Source: Paracoccus albicereus
Lineage (GTDB): Bacteria > Pseudomonadota > Alphaproteobacteria > Rhodobacterales > Rhodobacteraceae
DNA length: 64,000 nucleotides
Reading direction: 5' to 3'
NCBI RefSeq assembly: GCF_024359525.1
Contig: NZ_JAKZEU010000006.1
Span: 116,661-180,660 of the forward strand
Shown here: positions 1-8,285 of the stretch, one piece after another
Layout of the letters: the number at the start of each line of letters is the position of its first letter
Position numbering within the stretch: position 1 is the stretch's first letter
Made by a program: the position numbers and the translations under genes
Notes under the pieces: generated by a model
Databases searched by the model: none
What the model saw: only the letters and a program-made list of their open reading frames with translations
What the model was told of the DNA's origin: nothing

Positions 1-3000
1 GACGGCACAGCGCGTTGCAACGCCTTGGTATTCATAGCCGCCTGCTGGATCAACTGACGCAAAGGCAGCGACGCTGCCCTGCCACGGTGTCGCCGTCGCC
101 GCGAGATACGGAGCATGCGGCAATTCATCCCCGCGCAGAAGTGGCAGATCTAGGAACGTCGCCCAAACAGGCATCAGCGGACGATAGGCGGGCCCTCCCG
201 CAACTTCGAGAAGCGACTCAGCCGGTTGGTAGGCTCCATCATCAACCCTAACTGCATCGACCAGACCAACACCGGCCCTTTCAACTCGGTCGATACGCCA
301 GCGATAATGCTCAGCGACGCCATCTTCGAAGCGAATGATGTCACCCGCCCCCAACTGCGCCCGCGACGGAGGTAACGCAAAGCGAACACTATCCCTGGCC
401 ACTCTGGATTCGGCGAGCCAGCGCTGCGCGATTGCACGACCTTCCGGGCGCGTAAGGGCAAGCGGATACTCGGTCTCGGACGTGACTGAGGATACATCGT
501 CCGGCAGCATTGTCTCTGCCGTAGTCGTTTCGTAATCGCCCCCCGCTTCAATATGCGTCAGGCGAATCTGCCCCGCGAGTTCTGGCTCGGGTGCCCGGGT
601 CAACTCCAGCCCGCTCAGGTCATCGGAGAGCGCCAGATCGCTCGCCTTCAAGGTTGCTATCGCCCGCGCGGACCGGGTCACAAAGCGGATCATGCCATCC
701 CGTTCGATCGCGTCGAAGCCGAAGGCAAGCATCAGCGGCTGCAGCGCCGAGCGTCCTGTCTCGGCACCCTCGAGCGCGAAACCGCGAACGAGTCCTTCAA
801 GCCTTGTAACATCAATTTCGGTCACGCCAGCATCGACGCAAATATCTGTTACAACACCTGACAGCGGGACCGCGCCTGCACGACCGTTGAGCCAATGACC
901 CCGCTCCCACGCCGGACCGTCGGACCACAGGTCGTGCCGCTGCGGGAATGCGGGGTAAGGCCGCGCATCCCAGCACCAGACATGGGCACGCCCCATATCG
1001 ACTATCGCTCGTCCGTCAGCCATCCGCGGATTGTTAGCGGGATCGGCCCAATAGGCGTTGACAGCCTCAAGATAGGCAGCTTGCAAGGCGTCGTCGCGCA
1101 TCCCGTTCGAGAAATGCGGCAACGCGCTTTCCGAGCTGAATGCATCAAGGAACTTGTTCGGCTGGTTGGTAGCCTTGTCCAGTGCCGCGCAGCCATACTC
1201 GGTAAACCAGAACGGCTTGGAGGCTGGCACCCATTCAGTAGGGGTCGACTTGCGAACGCCTCCGATCCGCTCGTGATGCGTGTTACCCCACCAACCGCGC
1301 AGATCCTTGTACCGCCAGACCCAAGGCTCATCGTGCGCGCCGTCGGTAATCGATACACGGCGCTGCGCCCGGCGGTCATCTTCGGATGGGTAGTACCAGT
1401 CGTAGCCTTCGCCACCAGCCACGTTCGCGGCAAGATAACGCGGATTGCGCACGCTGCCCCAGTGCGCATCGAGATGGTCGTCTCCATCCCGCCAATCGGA
1501 CAGCGGCATGTAATTGTCGATACCGACAAAGTCGATATTGGCGTCAGCCCACAGCGGATCGAGGTGAAACCGCACGTCCCCGCCGCCCGGGTGGTGCCCA
1601 AAATACTCCGACCAGTCCGCAGCGTAGCTGAGCTTGACATCGGGCCCCAGGATTCTACGGCAATCAGCCGCGAGACGGACCAGGGCGGCCACCGCAGGGT
1701 AACGTCCGCCCGACGTCCGGATCTGGGTCATCCCAACCATTTCCGACCCGATCAGGAAGGTGTCGACACCGCCTGCCGCCGCACAAAGATGGGCGTAGTG
1801 TAGAATGAAGCGTCGATACGACCATTCGGACGGCCCGCTATATAGAATGCGAGTACCGTCACGCTGAAAATCCTCCACCTTCGCTGTGCCGAAAAACTGC
1901 GCCACTTCTGCGGCTGCAGCGGCGCTCCCGTCGGTTGAGCCGGCCTGCCCCGGAGCCTTCTCAGTGGTGATGCGTCCTCGCCAAGGCATGGGCGCCTGTT
2001 CGCCTCCACCGTAGGGATCCGGCAAACCGTTGCCCTCCTGCTGTTCCATCAGAATGAACGGATAGAACACGGCCTTTCGTCCGGATGCCGCAAGCGCTCG
2101 CAACGCCTCCACAACAGACTGATCGCCCGGCGTGCCGCCATAGATCGGTCGACCATCGCGCCGCGCAACCTCGCGCGCGCTTTCACGTGCAATTCCGCCT
2201 GCCCGCCACGGCATGTTGCCGCCATCACGCTCCCGGTATTCGACCTTGGGCCTCACCTCGCACCGGCCGATCCTCAGATCGTCGCCGAACCAGGACACAA
2301 CCAGCGATACCGATTTCGCTCGCGGCAACTCTCGTTCTAGAACCTTGAGCGAGGCAGAGAAATCCGTCCCTCCAAGCGGCGTGTTCTCATTGAATGCGAC
2401 GGTCTCACCAAGACCAAGGTCAGCCTCGACTCGACTCGTAGCCAACGCATATTCGCCCGTACCGGGGATCATCGCGACGGCGCGAACGTCGCGGCTGACA
2501 CCGCCTCCAGTCTGGGCCGGTCGCGTGACCTCGAAGGACAACTGCGGCATGCGGTTGCCCCATCGCTCAAGGCTCAGGTTTTCCAACACGACGTAGGCGA
2601 TGCCACGATAGGCCGGGGCCTCTGCTCCTTCCCACGAAACAATGGCGGAATCAGGCAGCTGGCTCTCATCGCCTTCATAGACGCGCATGTTGAGGTCGTC
2701 GGCGGTGACTTCCTCTCCGTCAGCCCAGACTCGACCGACACCATTGATCGCACCTTCGCAGAGCGCCAACGCGACCGACATCGTGTAACTGATTTCGGTG
2801 ACCTGCGGCTGCGGGGCACCCTTTCCCGCGCCGCCCTGCGACGTGCGCACTTCCTCCAACGGCGACGCCCAGATGACATGGCCAGGCACCCGCATCTGAC
2901 CCCAGACCTTTGGGATGTGCATGCCTTCGCCTGCCGACTGAAGGCGCAAGCGGTCGATCCGCCCCGTCTCGACCGGCTTCGAGCCCTGCCCCAGCAGGCG

Positions 3001-3129
3001 CTGGTCGATGACGCGTCCCACCGACGCACCGACTGCACGACCAACCACTGCCCCGGAAAGGCCCAGCAATGTTCCACCGAAGCCGGAACCCAGCGATGCT
3101 CCGACGGCAGATAGGACCAACGTGGCCAT
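1..3129 (-). CDS. GTA tail-tip/host-specificity protein (g15), C-terminus cut by window edge
   Basis: The reading frame is open from an ATG at 3129 to base 1 (1043 codons; I checked every codon for stops), so the gene runs off the left edge. It is the last large gene of the gene transfer agent cluster, the so-called megatron that forms the baseplate/tail tip and contacts the recipient. The N-terminus is glycine/alanine-rich, followed by a conserved tail domain (residues about 30-400). Residues about 430-740 form a TIM-barrel glycosidase-like domain (GTA_TIM family; the motif FTEYGC lies near residue 640). A phage-tail-type domain follows. Family members are usually near 1300 aa, so roughly 250 residues are missing here. 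It follows the NlpC/P60 gene by 22 bp. Base composition is lower in GC than in the head genes. Identification is firm from order and domain layout. Confidence 0.92.
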   Translation of the reverse strand, partial: MATLVLSAVGASLGSGFGGTLLGLSGAVVGRAVGASVGRVIDQRLLGQGSKPVETGRIDRLRLQSAGEGMHIPKVWGQMRVPGHVIWASPLEEVRTSQGGAGKGAPQPQVTEISYTMSVALALCEGAINGVGRVWADGEEVTADDLNMRVYEGDESQLPDSAIVSWEGAEAPAYRGIAYVVLENLSLERWGNRMPQLSFEVTRPAQTGGGVSRDVRAVAMIPGTGEYALATSRVEADLGLGETVAFNENTPLGGTDFSASLKVLERELPRAKSVSLVVSWFGDDLRIGRCEVRPKVEYRERDGGNMPWRAGGIARESAREVARRDGRPIYGGTPGDQSVVEALRALAASGRKAVFYPFILMEQQEGNGLPDPYGGGEQAPMPWRGRITTEKAPGQAGSTDGSAAAAAEVAQFFGTAKVEDFQRDGTRILYSGPSEWSYRRFILHYAHLCAAAGGVDTFLIGSEMVGMTQIRTSGGRYPAVAALVRLAADCRRILGPDVKLSYAADWSEYFGHHPGGGDVRFHLDPLWADANIDFVGIDNYMPLSDWRDGDDHLDAHWGSVRNPRYLAANVAGGEGYDWYYPSEDDRRAQRRVSITDGAHDEPWVWRYKDLRGWWGNTHHERIGGVRKSTPTEWVPASKPFWFTEYGCAALDKATNQPNKFLDAFSSESALPHFSNGMRDDALQAAYLEAVNAYWADPANNPRMADGRAIVDMGRAHVWCWDARPYPAFPQRHDLWSDGPAWERGHWLNGRAGAVPLSGVVTDICVDAGVTEIDVTRLEGLVRGFALEGAETGRSALQPLMLAFGFDAIERDGMIRFVTRSARAIATLKASDLALSDDLSGLELTRAPEPELAGQIRLTHIEAGGDYETTTAETMLPDDVSSVTSETEYPLALTRPEGRAIAQRWLAESRVARDSVRFALPPSRAQLGAGDIIRFEDGVAEHYRWRIDRVERAGVGLVDAVRVDDGAYQPAESLLEVAGGPAYRPLMPVWATFLDLPLLRGDELPHAPYLAATATPWQGSVAAFASVDPAGGYEYQGVATRCAV

Positions 3130-3151
3130 GGGCGTTCTCCTGAAAGTCAGG

Positions 3152-3580
3152 TCATGGGAAAAGGAACCTGGCGGCGATGCGTCGTCGCCAGGGCGTACTC
3201 AGCGGGCTCTCGACAACGCCATGACGGTCGTAAGCGTGAATGAAGGCCGCGTGCTCTCCCGTCTCGGACAGCACGCCCAGATGTTTCGCAACGCCGCCTT
3301 GACGCATCCGGAACAGAAGCACCTCACCCGGCACCTCGACCGCTGCCGCATGCACCGGTCGCAGGTGCCGCAACGCACCGGCCAGCAACACTTCTTCTCG
3401 GCCGCATTCGCCCCAATCTGGGGTGTAGGCCGGCGCCACTTCTGGTTCAGAGCCGTAGCGCTCACGCCACAAGCCGCGGATCAGACCAAGACAGTCCGTT
3501 CCGGCGCCATTTGCGCTGTGTTGATGAATGTATGGGGTCCCGATCCAGCGCCGCGCCATATCAACGACGTCAGCTGTCAT
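3152..3580 (-). CDS. GTA NlpC/P60 cell-wall peptidase (g14)
   Basis: 142 aa, NlpC/P60-type papain-fold peptidase carried in the tail tip, expected to cut recipient peptidoglycan during DNA delivery. The nucleophile cysteine lies in the motif GTDCLGL (about residue 31), preceded by the typical WIGTPY segment; a candidate histidine is in AKHLGVL (about residue 101). I chose the ATG at 3580 because it overlaps the upstream DUF2163 gene by only 11 bp and starts just before the conserved domain; a longer frame back to 3628 would overlap by 59 bp. The position between the hub protein (g13) and the megatron (g15) is the canonical GTA order. Confidence 0.93.
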   Translation of the reverse strand: MTADVVDMARRWIGTPYIHQHSANGAGTDCLGLIRGLWRERYGSEPEVAPAYTPDWGECGREEVLLAGALRHLRPVHAAAVEVPGEVLLFRMRQGGVAKHLGVLSETGEHAAFIHAYDRHGVVESPLSTPWRRRIAARFLFP

Positions 3581-4460
3581 CGCCCGACCTGCCGCTGTAA
3601 GGCTGAAACTGCGCAACCACGGCAACATCCTTGCGGCGCTTTTCGACCTGAGGCGCGACTAGCCAATCCTCTCCCGGCATGTGCGGAAAGCCACGAAAAT
3701 TCAGATAGTTGTCGAACTTATCGCGACAGCAGGCCCCGCTCTTGTCGCAGCCCGCGGTCAAGCTTACCCTGTCGCCCACCGCCATAGGTGCGCTTGCAGC
3801 AGCCCAAAGTTCGATCTGCCGGCGCCCAACTGAAAGCAGACGGTCGTTTTTGATGGGCGCCGTGACACCCGAGCAGGCGCCACTAAGGACACTCATCGAC
3901 CCATGGTCGAACCAACGCGCCCTGTAACCCACCAGGGTATCGATCCGAAACGTCCTGTCATCGTCAATCGCGACGATACTCGCTTCGACCCGCAATTGTG
4001 CCTGCTCAAGATCGACCTTGCACCAACGATCGCCCAAGCGGGCCGAACAACGCGGGTGATAGGCCCGTCCCATGGACTTGTTTAGCGCCTCGGACAGGCC
4101 ACGCAGCTCGGCACGAAAGCCGCCACCTCGTCGTGACACCTCGCCGATATGACCACGAAATGCCAAACGCCGCTGAGAAGGATCGCTCCAGTCTACTTCC
4201 CACATGCTCAGTTCCGCACCATCCCATCGCCCAGCGATCAGGTCGGTCTCGGTGATGGCTTCGTCGCTCAGCGCGCCTTCAGCCTCGGTGTTGTCGACCG
4301 AAAGTCCGACCGCCTGCACAAGAGCGCGCGCCGACAGTCCGCTATCCGGTCGAAAGACCACACCATCGAATTCCAAGGGGCCGTCGTGATCAGTAAACCC
4401 CAATGTGGTGCCGTCTGACCGGTTGATCCGCCAAGCGCGCGCGATCGTTGTCGTCGTCAT
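3570..4460 (-). CDS. GTA hub protein, DUF2163 family (g13)
   Basis: 296 aa, DUF2163/phage_BR0599-type baseplate hub protein. The N-terminus (RINRSDGTTLGFTDHD) and a cysteine-rich C-terminal half are typical. The cysteines in HPRCSARLG and DRWCKV (about residues 137-147) and the pair of segments GCDKSGACC (about 243-251) correspond to the cysteines that, in the solved R. capsulatus GTA particle, ligate an iron-sulfur cluster (family knowledge; not tested here). The start ATG overlaps the stop of g12 by 4 bp (ATGA), indicating translational coupling. The gene sits between the distal-tail protein and the peptidase, as in all Rhodobacterales GTAs. Confidence 0.93.
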   Translation of the reverse strand: MTTTTIARAWRINRSDGTTLGFTDHDGPLEFDGVVFRPDSGLSARALVQAVGLSVDNTEAEGALSDEAITETDLIAGRWDGAELSMWEVDWSDPSQRRLAFRGHIGEVSRRGGGFRAELRGLSEALNKSMGRAYHPRCSARLGDRWCKVDLEQAQLRVEASIVAIDDDRTFRIDTLVGYRARWFDHGSMSVLSGACSGVTAPIKNDRLLSVGRRQIELWAAASAPMAVGDRVSLTAGCDKSGACCRDKFDNYLNFRGFPHMPGEDWLVAPQVEKRRKDVAVVAQFQPYSGRSGDDS

Positions 4461-5089
4461 ATCCGCACCTCGATGATGGGAACCTGCGGCAGATCGCCTG
4501 CTCGGAAGGACGCCACCGATACCGCGATCCGGTCGGTGTCGAAGCGCACGGGCACGTCGAACTCGAAACCAGCCGTAACGCTGGCGCCGACGTCCGGCGG
4601 AACCGCAAAAGTGCAGGTACCCGTGTCATGGTCGATGGCGTAATCGAGCGTCTGAACTCTTTCGACGCCGCCAACACCAGCTCGGACACTGTTAAGAACC
4701 GGCTTCTGGATCGGCCGCAGGTAACTCACCCCGCCGGACGAATAAGCCTTCGTCAGCGAGAATTCACGCCGGACTCCGTCGCCGATGCCGATGACCTGAT
4801 CTTCGAATCCCGGTTGGACCGAGGGCGCACAGCTCTTGTGATCGGCCCAGTCCTTCCAGCGAAAGCCATGCATCTGTCCGCCGCGCGCCTCGAAGAAGGC
4901 CAGAAGCTCGGACATGTCGTCCAAGGATCGCAGTCCCATTCCCGCATCGTAGCGCCGACGCGAGTGCGCCCAAGGACTGTTGCGCTCTTCGAAGCCACTG
5001 GTCAGCGTGACGATCTCGGTCCGGCGCTCAGGACCTCCGATCGACCCCAGTGACAGGTTTGCGGGAAAGCGCACATCATGAAATGCCAT
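4457..5089 (-). CDS. GTA distal tail protein, DUF2460 family (g12)
   Basis: 210 aa, DUF2460 protein (TIGR02217 type). In the GTA particle it forms the distal tail ring linking tube and baseplate. The N-terminal MAFHDVRFP and the segment SRRRYDAG are characteristic of the family. The start at 5089 is preceded by GAGGTCCAAG, a good ribosome binding site, 9 bp after the tape-measure gene. It is coupled to g13 by ATGA. No anomaly in length. Confidence 0.92.
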   Translation of the reverse strand: MAFHDVRFPANLSLGSIGGPERRTEIVTLTSGFEERNSPWAHSRRRYDAGMGLRSLDDMSELLAFFEARGGQMHGFRWKDWADHKSCAPSVQPGFEDQVIGIGDGVRREFSLTKAYSSGGVSYLRPIQKPVLNSVRAGVGGVERVQTLDYAIDHDTGTCTFAVPPDVGASVTAGFEFDVPVRFDTDRIAVSVASFRAGDLPQVPIIEVRI

Positions 5090-5098
5090 TCTTGGACC

Positions 5099-5749
5099 TC
5101 ACCCGTTCCGTTCACCACGAGCCAGTGCGCGGCCCAATTGCGCCGCGATTTGCGACTGACTTCGGCGGAATCCTTCGACGTCCGGTGTCGAGATGTTGAT
5201 GGTGACCTGAGTTGCGCGACCACCTTGCGTCGCGACACCCAATCGACCGTCGGCGCCACGGGTCAGTGGCATGATCGCTTCTGGTCCCGCCTCGCCCATG
5301 AGCCCCGTGGCGCCGCGCATGGGGAAATGCGTCGGCTGCGTCACCACGCCGCCCTTCGCAAAGGCCATCACCCTACCCTGGCTGAAGGCGCCGCCATCGG
5401 CGAAGGGTTTGACGCCTGAGATCATGTTGCCGAGACCGCCAGCGATGGAACCTGCCAGCGCCTGCTCGACGGGCTTCATGGCGATGGAATAAATCGTGTC
5501 GGCCATCGTTCGCGCGACGCCCTTCAGCGCGTCTGATAGTTTAAGTCCATCAAAGGCCACCCCCTCGAAGGCTCTCCTCAGACCGCCTTCGAGACCCGAG
5601 GACAAAGTGCCGACCTCACGGCTGGTGAACATCATGGATTGGCGCAGCCGCGCCAGTTCACGCTCGAATTCCGCGGTCACGCGGCCACCTTGATCGAACC
5701 CCTCGTCCAGACGGTCCGACGCGCTGTCGAACCCGCTTCTGTCTGCCAT
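5099..5749 (-). CDS. GTA tape measure protein (g11)
   Basis: 216 aa, very short for a tape measure but normal for GTAs, whose tail is short (R. capsulatus protein about 219 aa). The N-terminal part is a helical/coiled-coil segment (ELARLRQSMM...), followed by a hydrophobic glycine/alanine stretch (SIAGGLGNMIS, about residues 100-115) and the phage tape-measure C-terminal motif FPMRGATGLMGEAGPEAIMPL (split motif; conserved GEAGPEA). I prefer the ATG at 5749 because GAGGAG stands 7 nt upstream; an in-frame ATG at 5767 has a weaker site. Confidence 0.9.
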   Translation of the reverse strand: MADRSGFDSASDRLDEGFDQGGRVTAEFERELARLRQSMMFTSREVGTLSSGLEGGLRRAFEGVAFDGLKLSDALKGVARTMADTIYSIAMKPVEQALAGSIAGGLGNMISGVKPFADGGAFSQGRVMAFAKGGVVTQPTHFPMRGATGLMGEAGPEAIMPLTRGADGRLGVATQGGRATQVTINISTPDVEGFRRSQSQIAAQLGRALARGERNG

Positions 5750-5782
5750 GTCCGCGCTCCTCGTCATGCTTCCGGATCAAGC

Positions 5783-5992
5783 CTAGCGTTGGTCCGGATA
5801 TTTAGCGGCAAGTTCGGCCAGCCGATCCCGCGTCATCATCTTGGGGTGCGCATCAACGCCCAGCATCATCGCCAACTCCGCTGGGCTGAGCGCCCAAAAG
5901 TCGGCGGGCTTCAACCCCAGTCCGCGAATGCCCGCTCGCATCAGTCCGGGCCAGTCGAGCCCATTTGCTTTCGCGTCCGAGCCGACACTCAT
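5783..5992 (-). CDS. GTA small tail assembly protein (g10.1, rcc01693/TIGR02216 type)
   Basis: 69 aa, phage conserved protein of the TIGR02216/DUF2376 type found between g10 and the tape measure gene in GTAs. The motif FWALSPAELAMMLG is diagnostic. It probably acts with g10 as a tail assembly chaperone, by analogy with the paired chaperone genes that precede tape-measure genes in siphophages (inference). ATG at 5992 overlaps the g10 stop (ATGA). Length is normal. Confidence 0.88.
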   Translation of the reverse strand: MSVGSDAKANGLDWPGLMRAGIRGLGLKPADFWALSPAELAMMLGVDAHPKMMTRDRLAELAAKYPDQR

Positions 5993-6300
5993 GCGAAGCG
6001 AAACGCTCGTGCGAGCAATTCAGCCGCCGAGCGTGCAGCGCCGAGTGGCCCGCCACCGATATCCGCGTTGAGCAAATCGCCGGTGTCGCCTCTCCAGCCG
6101 CCGCCGCGCAACCCGGCGACCAGAACCGCCAGAACGTCCCGGCTGCGAAACTGACCACTCTCGAAGCGCTCGACCATCGCCAGTAGGCTGTCATCTCCCA
6201 ACGATGCCTCCATCTCAGCCAATGCGCCGAGCGTCAGCTTGGCGGTCTGCGCGCGGCCATCGATCACGACCGAGACCTCCCCGGATTGCGGGTTAGCCAT
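5989..6300 (-). CDS. GTA g10 family tail assembly protein
   Basis: 103 aa, gene transfer agent family protein g10 (GTA_gp10). It resembles phage tail tube/tail assembly chaperones with the conserved stretch KLTLGALAEMEASLG near residues 20-35. The ATG at 6300 overlaps the stop codon of g9 as TGATG; a GTG one codon upstream (6303) is also in frame but less likely. It is coupled to g10.1 by ATGA. Likely needed for folding of the tape measure protein (inference from position). Confidence 0.88.
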   Translation of the reverse strand: MANPQSGEVSVVIDGRAQTAKLTLGALAEMEASLGDDSLLAMVERFESGQFRSRDVLAVLVAGLRGGGWRGDTGDLLNADIGGGPLGAARSAAELLARAFRFA

Positions 6301-6713
6301 CACATCGCCTCGAATGTCAGGGCCCCGGCCGAGGACATGCTCAGCTCGTAGGTCGCCTCGCCGTTGTAGCTGCCGGAATACTCCAGACTGGTGATCTGGA
6401 AGGGACCTTCGACAGTGCCGAAATCAGGGATGATGACCTGATAGCGCGGCATCTCTCCGTCAAAGAAAATCTGTCTTGCTCGTCCATCCGTGCTGGCGTC
6501 ACGGAACACACCCGAGCCTGACAGGGTCGCGCTGCGCATCCCCGCACCGCCCAGCAACTCGCGCCAGCCGCCCTCGCTCTCCAGGCTTGTGACGTCGACC
6601 GTCTCGGCGTTGAACGACAGTCGCGTTGCGCGCAGTCCGGCCACCGTTTCGAACGCGCCGTCGCCGGTCATGTCCATCTTGATCAGAAGATCACGTCCAT
6701 TCTGTACAGCCAT
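6300..6713 (-). CDS. GTA major tail tube protein (g9)
   Basis: 137 aa, phage major tail protein TP901-1-like family, the subunit of the GTA tail tube. Typical elements are the start MAVQNGRDLLIKMD, and the later IPDFGTVEGPFQI and YNGEATYELSM. A strong ribosome binding site (GAGGAGTAGGGA) precedes the ATG at 6713. It follows the tail terminator gene by 13 bp and ends overlapping g10 (TGATG). Length is as expected. Confidence 0.92.
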   Translation of the reverse strand: MAVQNGRDLLIKMDMTGDGAFETVAGLRATRLSFNAETVDVTSLESEGGWRELLGGAGMRSATLSGSGVFRDASTDGRARQIFFDGEMPRYQVIIPDFGTVEGPFQITSLEYSGSYNGEATYELSMSSAGALTFEAM

Positions 6714-6726
6714 CGGTCCCTACTCC

Positions 6727-7146
6727 TCAGCCTAGATCAATTCGGGCGCGGAAGGTCAGATCGACTCGCCGCGCCGCGCCGTTTTCAACCCGTCGCGCCT
6801 TGGCGCGTTGGAACCAGATCGCCGTCAGATGTCCCTGCTCCAGTTCGACACCGCCGTTCTCCAGCGCGTCCGACACTGCAGCCGCGACGCGCTTGACCGA
6901 ATGGAAGCCAACGCTCTGATCGCTTCCGGCTAGAACCGACACGACGAAGTCATGACGTGAACCGCGTCCGGTCATATCACCCGCATCGACGGCATCTTCG
7001 GGGCCTAATGAGACATAGGGCCCGCTTGGAGCCTCGACCGGCATCGCGTCAAAGATCGAATCCCCGATCAGATCCGACAGGGCCGGATCGTCGCGCAGAT
7101 GGCGATATACGGCCGCCTGAAGCGCCACTGACGATGAATAGCTCAT
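6727..7146 (-). CDS. GTA tail terminator protein, DUF3168 (g8)
   Basis: 139 aa, DUF3168 family. These proteins cap the tail tube and form the head-tail interface on the tail side. The N-terminal LQAAVYRHLRDDPALSDLIG and the central PYVSLG are hallmark segments. The start lies directly after the g7 stop (TGAGGCATG), so the two are likely coupled. Standard length and position. Confidence 0.9.
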   Translation of the reverse strand: MSYSSSVALQAAVYRHLRDDPALSDLIGDSIFDAMPVEAPSGPYVSLGPEDAVDAGDMTGRGSRHDFVVSVLAGSDQSVGFHSVKRVAAAVSDALENGGVELEQGHLTAIWFQRAKARRVENGAARRVDLTFRARIDLG

Positions 7147-7149
7147 GCC

Positions 7150-7482
7150 TCAATTCTCCTCGTGCGCGAAGCAGGTCAGCCAGCGTCCATCAGCGCCATC
7201 TTCGGTCACCGCATCGATCAGGAAGAACCGTCCCGCCATACGCAGCCTCTGCCCTGGACGGGGCCGCCTGGGGTCGCCCGGACGGGCGCCGCGCAGTGTG
7301 ATCCGCCAGTTGGCCACGCTGACCGGCCCAACCTCGCCGCCGCGTTCGCGGCCGCTGCCGCTTTTCAGCTCGGCCCAAAGCCGCGCGACGGGCCGCCAGT
7401 GCAGCCCGTGTCCGCCCATTCCGTCGGAAACCCGCTCGGCCTCTTCCAGGATCAGCGGGGTGCAAAGCCGTGGTGCGACCAT
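7150..7482 (-). CDS. GTA head-tail stopper/adaptor (g7)
   Basis: 110 aa, phage head-tail joining protein family (phage_H_T_join/gp7). It is arginine/glycine rich with the conserved C-terminal segment FFLIDAVTEDGADGRWLTC. The ATG at 7482 overlaps the stop of g6 as TGATG; an in-frame GTG at 7485 exists but is less likely. It closes the connector below the g6 adaptor ring in the GTA particle (family knowledge). Confidence 0.88.
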   Translation of the reverse strand: MVAPRLCTPLILEEAERVSDGMGGHGLHWRPVARLWAELKSGSGRERGGEVGPVSVANWRITLRGARPGDPRRPRPGQRLRMAGRFFLIDAVTEDGADGRWLTCFAHEEN

Positions 7483-8096
7483 CACCGGGCCTCCCGGCTG
7501 CCGCGCCCGGCAAGCGTGCGGATCTGCCTCCAGCGGTCGATCAGCGCGCTCACGCCATGCGGTACGCCGCTACGCGACCCATCAAATCCGCGATCCTCGT
7601 AATAGCGCGATGCCAGCATCAGCACAGCCTGCGCCAGATCGCCCGGCACGTTCGACCAAGCCTGTCCGAAACCGGCCGTGAAGGTGATCGTGACCATGCC
7701 CCGACGCGGCACATGAGGCAGGATCACACCGGCAGGCAGGATCGTCGGCCGTTGCAAGTCGGGAACCAGACGCCAGTTCTCGACCGGCAATTCCGTGACC
7801 GTTCCGTTGCCGTCGTCGATCTCGATCCGGTCGACGGATAGGACCGGAGCAAGCGGCAGCGTCTGACCCAGCCGGTCGCGCCAGTCATCCAGCTGCATCC
7901 GGAAGCGGCGCGTCAGAAGCACCTTGCCTGTCCGCGCCTCGATCGTCGCGATCGCGGCACGCAGGAAGCCAGCCAGCGCCGCGTTCTCGGCCGCATCGTC
8001 CACCAGGTCGAAGCCCGAGCCGAGCCGCAAATATTCCGCGAGTTCGGCGATGGGCAGGGCATCCGCCGCAAGCGCCGCTTCTTCGATCAACATCAT
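7482..8096 (-). CDS. GTA head-tail adaptor (g6)
   Basis: 204 aa, phage conserved protein of the TIGR02215 (phiE125 gp8) type. It contributes the adaptor ring that docks on the portal. Recognisable elements are the N-terminal helical half (IAELAEYLRLG, FLRAAIATIEARTGK) and the C-terminal FTAGFGQAWSNVPGDLAQAVLMLASRYYEDR segment (cited in part; the WxxVPGDLxQA pattern is typical). It starts with two consecutive ATG codons (8096 or 8093). It is separated from the capsid gene by about 190 bp holding a large hairpin, the longest gap inside the cluster. Confidence 0.9.
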   Translation of the reverse strand: MMLIEEAALAADALPIAELAEYLRLGSGFDLVDDAAENAALAGFLRAAIATIEARTGKVLLTRRFRMQLDDWRDRLGQTLPLAPVLSVDRIEIDDGNGTVTELPVENWRLVPDLQRPTILPAGVILPHVPRRGMVTITFTAGFGQAWSNVPGDLAQAVLMLASRYYEDRGFDGSRSGVPHGVSALIDRWRQIRTLAGRGSREAR

Positions 8097-8188
8097 CCCT
8101 CGACCCTTCCGTCCTGCGTCAGCCCGCGTCCAAGTTGTCGGTAGCCGGGCGGCATCCGCCCGGCACCTTGACTAGATGCGAAAAGAGT

Positions 8189-8266
8189 GGGGCCGCGTCG
8201 CGCGGACGATTCCTGCACGCGCGGACAGCTGCAGGCGCCGCCTGTTCCGCGTGATGACGCGGCCCC
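8189..8266 (-). terminator. Hairpin between capsid gene and g6 (possible attenuator)
   Basis: An 11-bp perfect inverted repeat (GGGGCCGCGTC at 8189-8199, GACGCGGCCCC at 8256-8266) encloses a second, bulged stem (GCGGACAG with CTGTTCCGC). In the direction of GTA transcription the outer stem is followed by ACTCTTTTC; on the plus strand it is followed by TTTTT. It sits just after the major capsid gene, where partial termination or 3'-end protection would raise capsid mRNA relative to tail genes (inference). Confidence 0.5.
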
Positions 8267-8285
8267 TTTTTCGCCTGACGGATCG

